Shown: positions 35,704 through 46,891, counted from the first letter of the stretch. The stretch: 64,000 bases of DNA from Lumbricus terrestris (GCA_949752735.1 OX457039.1:30383190-30447189), one strand, 5' to 3'. Notes: generated by a model not told the origin, from the letters alone. Program-made: numbers and translations.

Positions 35704-36518
35704 CATAGTTGCAAAAAACTTTTTTTCGTTTTTTATTCTTTCCCAAAAACGTCGTTTTTTTCGTTTTTTATTTTTCCCATCATTTTTTATCGTTTTTTTC
35801 CATTTTTATGTAACTTTATTTAATTATTTGCTGTCTAATATTATTTTCCTTAATTTAATTTTTGCCTGATATTCCATACGTTTTCACCGTAGGCCTACTC
35901 TCAAGGATGCAGCTTACTATATATAGGGTCTTTATGTAATTATTGTCTAAGTCATAATTTTGAGAAATACATATAGGCTACTGCTAGTAGATCTCTACAA
36001 GAAATGAAATTTCTAAGAGTTATTTTGATATAAAATTCTTGGGCATAATTATTAATATTTATAAGTAGCAATTTTAAGCACAAGATAATGTACAATATAT
36101 AATTTAGTAAACATCTGTGGTTTTTGCTTCTGGTTAGATTTTAATTGTGTAATGTCGATCAGCATAAACTTATAACGTTGACTTAGACCTATGTCTACAA
36201 TCTAAATTTGAAAAGATTTCAATACCTTTAATTTGTCCGAATTTCTTATTAAAGTTATAAGAAAAAAATAACTGTGGTAGATTAATGTTACTTATACCAA
36301 TTATTTTGGTCTAATAATAGTTGTGTTATTTGCAGTTTCTTAATAAAATTGCATAAGCAATTAAGGTTTGTAGGCTGAAAATGAAATTTCAGATGTAACA
36401 AAGGCAAATTATTTTCCGTTTCCGTTTTTTATCGTTTTTTTGTCGTCTTTTATTATTTCGAAAAAAACGACGTTTTTTACCGTTTTTTATTTTCTTTTCA
36501 TCGTTTTTTACATCTATG
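35704..36518. mobile_element. hAT-type MITE, CATAGNTGNAAAAAAC ends
   Basis: 815 bp; ends CATAGTTGCAAAAAAC / GTTTTTTACATCTATG; perfect 8-bp target duplication GTTCCACT (35,696-35,703 and 36,519-36,526). Both ends carry subterminal arrays of CGTTTTTTAT-like units; the middle is AT-rich. Confidence 0.9.
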
Positions 36519-37035
36519 GTTCCACTTGTGTGTAGTTCCCGGGTTCCCCTAATGACTCAACGCAGCGCTCGTGAATAAGCTGGTGCCCCGCGCTTGGCTT
36601 TTTAGTAGCGCTTTAGAAATGTCGAGTTGTAAACGAACACGATTATTATCGATTATTATCCTATCCTAGTTTGATAGAATCTGCACGTGCAGTCGATGGT
36701 TCCTTGCTTTTTCGCATTTGCAACACATGCATGATTCGTACGTAGGCCTACCCAACCAAAACTGAAAAGTCAGCTGTTAGGATAGAACATTGGAGGTTTG
36801 CTTATAAAGAATGGCCAAGAAAACAATAACAATTATTAACAATTGGTTTATGTTAATTATGTAGACAGACTGATCTTGAGTTCATTTAACAAAAAAAGCA
36901 TCCGATAACAGTTCCGTAGCCTATAGGTTAGGCTATATAGAGTTCAGGTGGCTATCCATGTAAAAAAATAGCTGTTCCCAGTTTGTCCATAGGCCCAAAC
37001 ATACATGTAGAATCAAGCCTACAGCACGTCGCTGA

Positions 37036-37036
<1 letters not shown>

Positions 37037-37088
<52 letters not shown>
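37037..37088. repeat. (AT)n microsatellite
   Basis: About 26 pure AT units, just beyond the cyclase stop codon. Confidence 0.95.
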
Positions 37089-37092
<4 letters not shown>

Positions 37093-37293
37093 TGTTGGTA
37101 TGTACTTCCGTCTGGCCATTTGTCACAGACACCAATTGCATCTTAGGCATATAGGCCTACTAAGCAAATTATATCGATTAGAGTTCCAGCAGCACAACGA
37201 TATCGATTAAAATCAATGGAGAATAATTTAAAATAAGATAAACTGTAGACAGTTCTGAAAACCGTTTTTAAACGACAAGAGAATTGATCATCG

Positions 37294-38529
37294 TCATGCC
37301 AGACCTTCGATGACGTCAACGAGTGGCTGACGCTCGTGAACAAGTTCCCTTTGAGGTCGTTTCGCTGTCGTAGCACTGGCACTCGGATCCTGTGCTTTGA
37401 CCTCGTCCGTGACACTCGCCGTCGCCGAAGCCCTACCCTTCTGCGATGGTCGCTTATCGAAGCAGTTCGGGGGAACTGGTAGCGGGTACTTCAGGGACCT
37501 TCCGCCACTGTCTTTGGCGTGCTCGGTCCAGAAGGGAAAATCCCCGACGGAATGCTCTTTCCAGTAGTCGCGGTCCGGATCCTCGTCCAGGCTTTCCGTG
37601 TTTTCCGGATAGCAGACGTCATACGTCGGCGAATCCGTTCCGTACCAGTGATGGTGATTTCGAGCGGCCCACTGGCACTCGAGCACATTGTCGACTTCGA
37701 CACCGAGCGATATACAGTCCTCCAGGAGGCCTCGGCTTTTCGACTTTCGACCGTTCATTGCGGTCAGGTAAGCCTCGAGGTGAATGGCGCGTGGCCGCAG
37801 CACCAGCAGCTGGGACATCTGTCGCCGGATGTAGCGCAGGTCATGCTTCACTGACGTCTGTCGTTCCTTGATGTAGACGACCGTCGACTTTTCCGGTTCA
37901 GTGACGGCGCGCAGACGACTCAGCTCGAGCAGTTTGCACTCGATGAGCTTCATGAACGCGGAGACGGACAGGAATTCGTCGAACTTCCTCGGCTCGTAGT
38001 CGGACGCGATGTCCATCCAGTCGCGAAGCTTTCCGTTGTTCTCGATGCGCTCGTACCAGAGGCAGATGGAGCAGGAGAGGCAGAAGAGCGGAAGCGGGTG
38101 GTCGTTGAAGAACTGCTTCGTCATGGCTTCCTTGGCGAAGAGGATGCAGTCCTTGACGTCTTCGAGGCGGACTCCACCGTAGAGGATGAGATCCATGCAG
38201 CAGTAGTAGTACCAACAGATCATGACGTAGTCCATCGGGTCTTCCTTTGAAACGTCGACCTTCAGCTTGCCGAGAACCTCGACGCCATCGCGGAGTCGGT
38301 TCACAGCGAAAAGGGACTGGACGAGGATGGGGAGCATCCGCGACAGGGTCTGACTGACGCGGATGTGGATCATCAGTTGACTGGCGATGTTGCCCGACTG
38401 GATGGCGCTGAGGAACCCCGTTCGAGAGATTCGCGCCGCAAAGCTGGCCCACAACATCTGAGTCATCGTCAGCAGATTCTCCGGTCGGATGTCCTGCATC
38501 GACGACACGCAGCGCATCTTTGCCTTGTC
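37294..38529 (-). CDS. ADCY10: Soluble adenylyl cyclase, exon 3: C-terminal helical region and stop
   Basis: Last coding exon, 411 codons plus stop (residues 1598-2008). The acceptor is ATCATAG before 38,529; phase 0 joins ..GESYE to DKAKMRCVSS. The segment MDYVMICWYYYCCMDLILYGGVRLEDVKDCILF corresponds to the ..YFVCLDILLYSGFVYRTFEECLEF.. stretch of mammalian ADCY10, and a cluster of Cys/Trp/Tyr follows (LFCLSCSICLWYER). The tail after about residue 1890 is acidic then basic and polar, ending DVIEGLA. The predicted total of about 2,008 residues compares with about 1,610 in human; most of the excess lies in the N-terminal extension, the exon-2 linker and this tail. No AATAAA or ATTAAA on the minus strand lies within 770 bp past the stop. 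Confidence 0.93.
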   Translation of the reverse strand, partial: DKAKMRCVSSMQDIRPENLLTMTQMLWASFAARISRTGFLSAIQSGNIASQLMIHIRVSQTLSRMLPILVQSLFAVNRLRDGVEVLGKLKVDVSKEDPMDYVMICWYYYCCMDLILYGGVRLEDVKDCILFAKEAMTKQFFNDHPLPLFCLSCSICLWYERIENNGKLRDWMDIASDYEPRKFDEFLSVSAFMKLIECKLLELSRLRAVTEPEKSTVVYIKERQTSVKHDLRYIRRQMSQLLVLRPRAIHLEAYLTAMNGRKSKSRGLLEDCISLGVEVDNVLECQWAARNHHHWYGTDSPTYDVCYPENTESLDEDPDRDYWKEHSVGDFPFWTEHAKDSGGRSLKYPLPVPPNCFDKRPSQKGRASATASVTDEVKAQDPSASATTAKRPQRELVHERQPLVDVIEGLA

Positions 38530-38679
38530 CTATGATCATAATATTATGAAACATGGAATTCAACAGTTGAGTCACCCATCCTTCATTATTTATGTCGCTT
38601 ATAAACTGAACTTATACATTAAACCTTTATTAAATTAGTAATATGTAACATGCTGGGTTCTGCAAGCCTGAAGTGTTGA

Positions 38680-38735
38680 TTAAACGAAAATTGATTGATT
38701 GATTGATTCATTCATTCATTCATTCACTGGATTAT
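38680..38735 (+). repeat. CR1/L2-type LINE 3' tail with (ATTG)n/(ATTC)n
   Basis: TTGATTAAACGAAAATTGATTG followed by GATT and ATTC tetranucleotides; ATTAAACGAARATT is also the end of the LINE at 10,540. Confidence 0.7.
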
Positions 38736-39420
38736 GTGACGACAGGGCTAAAATTCCCCGGTTCAGATGACACCGCCTTAGTAATACTATTCCACCTCTC
38801 TGATCCTATGGTAACTCGACCCGGACCACCATGGACTACTCTTACGGACAACCCTTTTGACTCAGCGCAGCGTTCGTGGGGTGTGGGTGGGTAGTGCCCC
38901 CCCCAGTCGCCTAACTACTTTCCGGTCGCAATTAAACACAGCAATCGACTGACGCTAAGAGTTTTGTGTAGACTGGATACTGCAACTGCAAGTATGAGAA
39001 TTGCAGAAAAAACAACTGAGGGACAGACGCTGTTTTATGTGGAGCAGAGGTTTGCTAAAAAGACTTTACTGTAGGGGTCCTAAGAAAGACTGTATGGTCT
39101 AGGCCCGGCTCTAGGCCTTAAAGGCGTTGAACGCCCTCAATCCCCGAAGACTCACACCTTGGTTATGGCCCTGTTATAGACATTGGTTGGAGCATACATG
39201 TAGGTCGCGTCCCAAATTCTGCTGTGTAAGAGAGCTTGCGGAAGCCGATTCACGTTCCGAAGGAGTGGCCTATTATTTTCATCGATTGCAAGCAGGGCGA
39301 TCACGGTCCGTGAATTGGGGTCTTAAATCGCGTGGCGCCCTATTGAAACGGGAAAGCGGGGGCGAAGAATTTCATCCAATCAGCTCATTTGAAGATTGAC
39401 AGGGTCAAGGTCATTACAAC

Positions 39421-40343
39421 CAGTGATATTTTACTTCAGCAAATAATTTTCGTTTTACTTCTATTTCAGTTCGGACGTCCTCAATTTCAGTTCTAGTTCA
39501 ATTACAGTTCTTTAAAAAATTTCAGTTATACTTCAATTTCAGTTTTTGCAATAATTTCCGTTTTCAATTCAGTTCTTGCATAGAAATAATTTCAATTTTA
39601 CTTCTTTACATAGGCCTAGAACTTGCCTCAAATTAAACCAAGTTCGATCATTTTCATTTTCGTGCCAACCCTGGCTACATTTCTTAGCATTCTGTGTGCG
39701 CTTTTTCACTGAAGAAGACAAATTAAATTGCTGAAAAGTTTACCAGAAACATCCAGAAACGTCCGTTTTAGGGTACAAGCGTTGCATGGTACATTGGTCA
39801 GGCTAGGCCTATTTCTCTGTTTCGTTCCAGTAGGAGTATGCCTATTTAAACAATCCAATACATGATTTCTTCATTTAGCCCAGTAAGCAAGCTGCTCAAA
39901 GTTATCAAGTTATCATGATTGAAATATTTGCAAAGTATTCAAAGTGATCTTCTCATAACCACATTCTTATCATGAAGTTGAAAATTATTAACTTACTGGA
40001 AAGGTCCAAATGCAAAAGACCATAATAATTTGCACACGGAAGCACGTGCTAGGACAAAGGCACCAAAGTTTTAAGAGTCAGAAAGTATATAGGCCTATGT
40101 GCGCCTTTTAGTTGTAAACTCAGCTGCTTAGGAAAGGCTATTAACTAAAATGTCCAATTTTGTCATTAATTTCCGTTCTAAAATTAATTTTCGTTTTTAT
40201 TCTAATTTTCGTTCACTGTGCTTAATTTCAGTTCTATTTCAGTTTTCGTTCTCAAAATAATTTCAGTTACAGTTAAAGTTACACTGAACGGAAATCAATA
40301 TTTTCAGTTCTAATTTTACTTATCGTTAATGAAAATATCACTG
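39421..40343. mobile_element. hAT-type MITE, CAGTGATATTTT ends
   Basis: 923 bp; ends CAGTGATATTTT / AAAATATCACTG; perfect 8-bp target duplication ATTACAAC (39,413-39,420 and 40,344-40,351). Both flanks carry arrays of AATTTCAGTTCT / TTTTCGTTTT-like units. Sits in cyclase intron 2. Confidence 0.92.
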
Positions 40344-40536
40344 ATTACAACCTATATACGGCTGCTATATGAACTCGAATGCATTTACGTTATACTATGA
40401 CAAATTAAGGAGTTGAAGAAATTTCGTCTTACTATACCGGGTCTGTAGTTGAAATTGAAACCTATTAGAGGAGATGCTGTTGTTAAAACAGAAGTAAAAT
40501 AGTTCTCCAACGAGGTCTATGCTGGAGGCTATAGGC

Positions 40537-40584
40537 CAGTGCCTGGACGCCGTCCATGACCGTCCAGGCACATTTTAAGCCCTG
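40537..40584. mobile_element. 48-bp minimal MITE, CAGTGCTTAAAGTGTG family, copy 2
   Basis: Only 48 bp between perfect 8-bp target duplications CTATAGGC (40,529-40,536 and 40,585-40,592). It begins CAGTGCCTGGACGCC and ends CACATTTTAAGCCCTG; GGCGTCC and CCGTCCAGGCAC words link it to the members at 23,411 and 56,729. It is little more than two ends. Its right edge is 20 bp from the last base of cyclase exon 2. Confidence 0.88.
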
Positions 40585-40604
40585 CTATAGGCACTGCTTC
40601 CTAC

Positions 40605-43600
40605 CTCGTAGCTCTCGCCGATCTTCTCCAGTGACAGAATTTCGCTGATCTGAAGCATGCAGGTGTAGGCACCGATCAACGCGCAGATGTCGTCTCCAGC
40701 CTGCTCAGCCTTGTTGACCTGCTGGAGCGCAGCGTACTTGGCAAGGGTCTTGTTCTTTCTGCTCAAGCAGTCGAGAAAGATGAAGTTCAGACACTTGGCC
40801 TGCTCGGAGAGGCGACTGGATTCGGTAACGTCTGCCCTTCCCTGGTACTTGGTCGGCCAGAGGTGGTGCCTGTACTGCTTGAACGAGGCATTTATGATGC
40901 TCCAGTGCAACTTCAAACGGTTTCTCGGAATCGGAGAGTTGTGGAGGGCGAGCGCTCTTCGGAAGTGAAGAACGGCCTTCTTCGTCTCTCCCAGATGGTA
41001 GAGAGCTTCTCCGGAGAGGCGCTCCACCTGTGCCTCCTGGAAATCGCTGAACATCCACGTGTCCATACTGGAAACGATTCCCTCGAACGGATTCTTTCCG
41101 TTCTTGAGAGCCTTGAAGATGGATCGCACGTCGACCAGGTAGTCGTAGCCCGACTTATGATCGCAGAGACTGATGCACGCAGCCGCGGCCTCCGTCAGGT
41201 AATAGACGGTGTTCTGGATGTTTCCTGCTCTGCGATACTGATCGACGATCTGTGGATATATGAATGAGAGGACGCGCATCTTCTCCCACGCGTCCATATT
41301 GATGTGCACCATCGATTCAGCCGGACCCTTGCTTACGTCATGTGGCTCTGGAGACGTTGTCATAGGTGTAATAGCTATAGTCGGCAGCATCGATGGTCCG
41401 CTTCCTGCAGTCGGCAAGAGTCGCTTGATCGTCCAGCCGAGTGTCGTCGTCGTACTGGAAAAGCGCTTCCTTACCAGCGACGACTGGATCGAGGACGCTC
41501 GGTGCGTTTCCAGCGCCGCTGGAATGTTCTGGACCTTGTAGCTGAAGAGGTTCCTCTCGACCGTCATCCGCCGGTCCTTCGTCGGGACCATGGGTGTGAT
41601 GATCGTGTTCAGTCGAGGCTTCTCCAGATTGCCGATCGCCGCCTTTCGGACCTTTCGTCCCTGCGGTGCAGCAGACGCTTCAACTGCCTCGGTTATTATT
41701 CGCTTCGACGCAGACCGCTTCATTCCACCACCACCAACGCCGGGCACCTGAAGCGTCGACGACTTCTCGCCGCCGACAGGGCTATGGCCAGACATCGACG
41801 GTGAGAGCAGCTTGCTGGTGGAGCTACCACTCGGACCACCACCGTCTGCAGCATGCGACTGGTGATCGAATGTGTCCAGCGCTTCCAGGGTTGCTTCGCT
41901 GTAGATGGGTTCCAGGCGGTCTTCTTGTTGTGGTGGTGCGGGTTCCTCCTCCTTCACGGGTTCCTCCTCCTGCTTCTTCTCTGGTTCATCGTCGTCAAAG
42001 AAGAATCCAGCCATCAGTTGACCCTGGGTGCACGGCTGCTTTCCCTCGAGACACTTCTTCACCTGCGACTCGAGAAACATGGCGGCCGCCAGATGGAGCG
42101 GACGCCGGTTGTTTTCCAGCAGCATCTCGTAGGCCGTCTCCTGGAAGCTGGTCGACTGGAACGTTATGAACTGACAGTCACGCATCGGCTTCTCCTCCTT
42201 CGAGCCATCCTTTCGAATGCACATGCACGTCGCCACGATGCCGGCCATGTTCGCCGCCTTCTTCTGACTCAGCGAGTAGTTGGCGTTCATCGCCGCCGAC
42301 TCCTTCGTGTAGCAGGCGAAGATGCCTTGGTCGGCCAGGCGCTGAAGCGAGTCGCCGATCTTGTCCGCCTCCGTCGGAGTCTGGATGATCGACTCGAACA
42401 TCTTGCGAGGGAATTTGTCGCGAAGGATCGACGCTGTCTTGATGAACATCTGATCGATCTCCTCCATCTTGTCGATCTTCGCCTGGATCATTCCCTTGAT
42501 GGAACCCGGAACCCCGATCTCCACCTGCTTGTCGGGAACGAAGCCGCAGATCATCTGTGCGTTGACGGACGTGTCCTTGACGAGTCTGTCGAGGAACGTG
42601 TTTCCGGTGTTGGCCGTGTGCTCGACCGCTTCCGCCTCGATGCCCTTCTCGATGAAGGCGTCCGACCGCGGGAACTTCCGATCCCTGACCCACTTGGGCG
42701 CCGGAGCAACCATCGCCTCGTTCTGATAGTCGGACATCGCCTCCACGCGGATGACTCCCTCGAACATGTATTCTCGAAGGAGGAGTTCCACCCACGAAGG
42801 CACTCCCATGCTCTTCTGTCGGAGCATCTTGTCCAGCTTCCGCGGGATCATCGTCACGTTGAGCAGCTGACAGGCCAGCGCCGCCAGGTACTGCGGGTTC
42901 AACGGACCCATCTGGATCTGCAGAGTGGCCGATATGCTGAGCATGCTCTCGGCCGTCGGGTTCTTGTTAACCCATGGAGTGCGCAGCGTCAGGATCAGCA
43001 TCGTCTCCTTGTAGTGTCCGAAGGCCGGCATGAACTTCCACGACTCGGTGTCCATCAGGTGAGCATCGTCGATGGCGAAGATGATGTGTTGTCCGATGTC
43101 CGCCGTCAGGACCCTCAGCATCAGCAGCAGCATCTCCTCGATCTTGTTCATCTTGTCCTCGTCGTTCAACCGGTAGTTGTCGAGGTCCGTGGCGAATCGT
43201 ACGTTCAGCAGAGTATTGAACAGGCAGAGGTTGTCCATGACGAACGGGATGGAGGTGAAGGTCGTCTCCAGGTACGACTCACGCTCCTGGTAGTCCGAAT
43301 CCAGGTCGAACTCGAACAGCTGGATGAGAAGATTCGTGACGGCGTTGTACGGCGTGTGCGAGTCGTGCAGCGTCAGCACGATCGACACGACGCGTATCTT
43401 CTTCTTGAGAGCTCTTGCCACGAACGAGTCGAGCATTCGCGTCTTGCCCATTCCCGGGTCGCCGTTGATTACGATCAGCTGACGATGATGAACCTCAATC
43501 GTCTGGCTGAGGAAGGAGGCGATTTCCTTCTGGTAGAGTAGAATCTCGGTGTCGCGACCGATGATCGGACGTTGCTGCTCTTCCGCTATCAGGACGTCGA

Positions 43601-43742
43601 TCGTTTCCTTGACGTTGCTCTTCGGTTTGAAGCATCGGATCGTACCGACGTTCTGCAGTCCCTTCATCTCCTTCAGCTCCTGCGCGATGAAGTTTCCCTT
43701 GCTCAACTTCGAATGGTAGTAAGTCTCGTTGTCGCACGTGAC
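40605..43742 (-). CDS. ADCY10: Soluble adenylyl cyclase, exon 2: C2 end, NTPase domain and linker
   Basis: A single exon of 3,138 bp (1,046 codons; residues 552-1597). The acceptor is CCCTCCTCAG before 43,742 and the donor GTAGGA at 40,604; both are phase 0. It opens with VTCDNETYY, which continues the HYPGK at the end of exon 1 just as ..YYPG.VTCD.. runs in human ADCY10. An NTPase module follows: IIGRDTEI (about 612), Walker A GDPGMGKT (645-652) and a Walker B-like IIFAIDDAHLMD (771-782). The ETAYEMLLENNRRPLHLAAAMFLE segment aligns with the mammalian TAYELWLK..R.AMHL.CARFLEE. Residues about 1134-1362 form a low-complexity Glu/Pro then Ser/Thr/Gly-rich linker with no counterpart I know in mammals. 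Helical, TPR-like sequence fills the rest. Large open frames on the opposite strand are shadows of this GC-rich exon. Confidence 0.95.
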
Positions 43743-43984
43743 CTGAGGAGGGTGAAACAAATCAAAATCACTTGGACCTGATATTGAAAGTTTAACATAT
43801 CCCAAAAACAGCGAGTAGGCTAGAAATCAGACTGGGGCAGAACAAAATCAAAATCACTCAGATGATAAGATCTCCTTTAGAAAGTTTAAGTTGTGAGAGA
43901 TGTATTTCATTAGACCCTTGATAAGGCGCCTGTGTAAGTCTATCTAGCGCTTCGGCGTGAAACTCCGATGCAGTGTCCACTCTG

Positions 43985-44040
43985 CAGTCGGGGGCGCCTC
44001 TGAGTAGAGTGCTTGAAGGGGCACTTGAGCAAGTGTACAT
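43985..44040 (+). repeat. LINE 3' tail
   Basis: GGGGGCGCCTCTGAGTAGAG then TGCTTGAAGGGGCACTTGAG; partial sense copy. Confidence 0.75.
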
Positions 44041-44230
44041 ACAAACAGACACAAACAAATCTAACACAAATCACTAGCTGATGTCATTGAAAAAGAAATT
44101 AGCGAACACTTTCAAAATAACTATGGGAGGCATCATCTGCGAGCCCTCACAGACACGTATGTCAGAAAACATCTTTAAAACACCGAGAAACGAGTCGAAG
44201 GAGAGAAATGTAAATATAACTTCATGAGCC

Positions 44231-44374
44231 CATAGGTGCAATCACGTCCTAAAAGTTGGGGGACCAAATGAAACACGTCCTAAAAGTTGGGGGAACCATA
44301 ATTATAAAGTCAATGGGACCACTCAAAAGTTGGGGGACGCGTCCCGTGGGTCCCATAGGGTGGTTGCGCCTATG
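44231..44374. mobile_element. MITE, CATAGGCGCAA family, copy 2
   Basis: 144 bp; ends CATAGGTGCAATCACG / GTGGTTGCGCCTATG; perfect 8-bp target duplication CATGAGCC (44,223-44,230 and 44,375-44,382). Near-identical to copy 1 at 1,086 but reversed. Confidence 0.92.
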
Positions 44375-44536
44375 CATGAGCCCAAAATGTTTCAAATTAG
44401 ATTTTCGAACGAACAAAAATTATGCAGAACAATTAAAAATTAGCAACTAAATGGTAGAACCAAACTGCAGGCCAAAGAAATACGAGAGGCCATCTTTGTC
44501 ATAATATTGCATGCACAGAATAGGCCTGTATACTAC

Positions 44537-46189
44537 CTTGCCTGGATAGTGCATCATGAGTCTTGCGGCCATGTTGACCTTGCGACCGATGACCGTGTAC
44601 TCGTGTCGGTGGTAGTGACCAACGACGCCGCAGTACGTTGGACCAGTGGTCACTCCGATGGACGTAGTGGACACCTTTTCTATCGACGTCATCTCACGGT
44701 AGATGCAGTCTGCGCAGATGAGAGCGTGCGCGCAGTCGTTCTCGTGCTTGAACCCGGGAAGACCGAAGATGACGATGAACGTGCATCCCTTGTCGAAGAG
44801 AAAGATCTTGCTGACGCTGCCCTGCGACTTCTTGCAGTTGTCGAAGATGAGGTCGAAGCAGGCCTGCATCGTGCACGCGTACTCCACCTTCGTGCTGCGG
44901 TCGATGATGAGGTTGATGAAGAGGATGGTCACCTGCCGCATCTCGGACAGATAGTCGAGCGGTTGACCCTCGTCCAGCTTCTTCAGCACCGGCATGGCGA
45001 CGTACAGCTTCAGGCGCTCGATCGTCTCGTGCTCGAACCTCGAGATGACCGCCTTCCGCAGTCGACGTATCGCCGCGTTCGCGTCGGTCACCGCCTCCGT
45101 CCCCGACTTAGGACCCCCGGCGCTGCGCTGCGAGTCCTTGACTGCTGGCAACGGGGAGATGTTCGTCTTGGCGCCGGTCTTGGCGGGTGGCAGTTGACAG
45201 TCCGGCGAAGGAACGTTGGGCGAGGCAATGTCAGGATTTTCGAAGACCCATATCGGCAGACGGAGGTTGGCGACGGACATGTCGATGTTCAGCATCGAAT
45301 CTGTGACGAGTATGGTTCGCCTCATCAGGTACTGCGGTCCGTTGTTGGCCAGCAGTGCGTTCACCTTGACGTGCTTACCGTCGGACAGGACGATGTGATC
45401 CGTGACCAGCCTATAGCAGTGACACCAAGCGGTCGGCGACACGACGACGTCGCCCTTCTTGCAGAAGTGTTCCGCCTTGTTGACGGCGTCGACCGCCCGC
45501 CCCATCTCGACGTAGCTCCTCTGCTCGTTGTTGCCCAGGCAGAGTATGCTGATCTCACCGGCTGCGATGCCGATCTTCACCTTCAGCACAACGCCGACTG
45601 ACGTCATGTACTCGCCGTTCTTCAGCTGGACGTCGAGCGCGCACTGCATCACGTGACCGATGGTCGCCTGCATCGTGACGAAGTCGTCGACCTGCCAGAC
45701 GGTGAGGATGGCGTCGCCGGCGAACTTAAGGATGTCCCCGTCGTACGAGAGTATCTCGCTGACGAGTGCGTTCATGTAACCGTTGAGCGTCTTCGTCAGC
45801 TGGTCCGTGCCCGTCTTCCCTGCCATGCTGTACTTCTCGCAGAGGGCGGTGAATCCGGATATATCGAGGAAGAGGACGACCCCCTGCATCGTCTGCTGGT
45901 TGGGAAGAAGGCGCTTGTGGTTCGTGAATACGACGACGTCCGGTAGGTGGGTGACGATGCTCGGACCGTCGGCGATCGGCTGAGAGTCTAGATCCTCCTC
46001 TCGCATCCAGTCGTCCACCGCACTTATCTGCGACGATAGAGACTGTCTCCGGGTCTCTTCCCCTACTCCTGCTCCTCCTTTCGGGCTCAGCTCCCGTCGA
46101 CTCTCCTCCTTATCCGCAGACGACGTCGACACCGTGGTCTTGCGACGACCGGGAGAGACTTTCTTCGACGCCGGCTTTTCTTTCCCCAT
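44537..46189 (-). CDS. ADCY10: Soluble adenylyl cyclase (ADCY10-like), exon 1: N-terminus, C1 and most of C2
   Basis: Class III cyclase making cAMP from ATP; the animal soluble enzyme is bicarbonate- and calcium-responsive and acts in cytosol, cilia and sperm. Exon 1 gives residues 1-551. Residues 1-80 are a basic, Ser-rich extension. C1 follows (about 100-290) with FLDISGFTALCEKY (metal Asp109) and DGDILKFAGDAILTVW (Lys155, metal Asp159). C2 (about 415 onward) has KIFLFDKGCTFIVIFGLPG and EYTVIGRKVNMAARLMM, giving Asn539 and Arg543 in the places of the catalytic Asn/Arg of human ADCY10. All key catalytic positions I can check are present, so the enzyme is probably active. The exon ends AAG|GTAGTA (donor at 44,536) in phase 0. 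The ATG at 46,187-46,189 is the first in frame. The exon is strikingly GC-rich beside its AT-rich flanks. Confidence 0.95.
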
Positions 46190-46484
46190 CGCTTTTCTTT
46201 CGTCCTACTACTAGTTTCGTTGGACAAAGATTCGACTCACAACATCAAAACCTAACTGAAGACGAGTCGTTTCCACAGGCACTGTTGTCGCATGTGAAAG
46301 AGCACGTCCTTTTTCACCTAGCAACGACGACGACAACAACAACGACAACAAAATTACACGAGTAAGGCATCGTGTGTGCAAACTTTATATGAAGAGACAA
46401 AAGTGACAAGAAAATGTTATTGACATATTAATGCTGCTGGTTTTCGTGATGGTGCAACTGAAATAATAGCCACAAACAACATTC

Positions 46485-46545
46485 CTTCCATCTTCCTTCC
46501 ATCCTTCCATCTATCCCTCCTTCCTTCATTCCTTCCTTGCTTCCT
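46485..46545. repeat. (TTCC)n-rich tract
   Basis: Imperfect TTCC/ATCC units. Confidence 0.8.
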
Positions 46546-46820
46546 TTATTGTTATCATTGTCGTTATCGTCGTAATTGCCAACATCACTTTCATCGTCCT
46601 CAACAACAATAGAATAATCATCATTGATTTTATCTATGAAGTGCACGTGACCATGATAATGAAGATGACATTGAAGGTAAAATTAATGTTCTCCTCATCA
46701 TCATCTTCGCCATTTGCGCCAGTGGTCATTGTGGATTTAGTTTTAAAAAGTCATGATTATGTCATTATAAGTAAAAAAAAAGGTGAAACCAGACTTCATA
46801 GATTCGTCTGTTTGGTTTAA

Positions 46821-46856
46821 TATATATATATATTTATATATATATAATATTTATAC

Positions 46857-46891
<35 letters not shown>

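Larger units (their letters stand above)
38530..40604 (-). other. Cyclase intron 2
   Basis: 2,075 bp with two MITEs (39,421-40,343 and 40,537-40,584), a LINE-type GATT/ATTC tail near 38,680-38,735, and GACTCAGCGCAGCGTTCGTG (38,858) which nearly repeats a word at 36,556. Confidence 0.85.
43743..44536 (-). other. Cyclase intron 1
   Basis: 794 bp, with a LINE tail (43,985-44,040) and a MITE (44,231-44,374). Confidence 0.9.

Noticed and set aside
41853..43541. A 562-codon open frame on the plus strand
   Set aside because: It is antisense to cyclase exon 2, Arg/Leu/His-rich and without family features; long open shadows are expected opposite a GC-rich exon. The same applies to 44,507-45,601 (plus) and 37,898-38,575 (minus).
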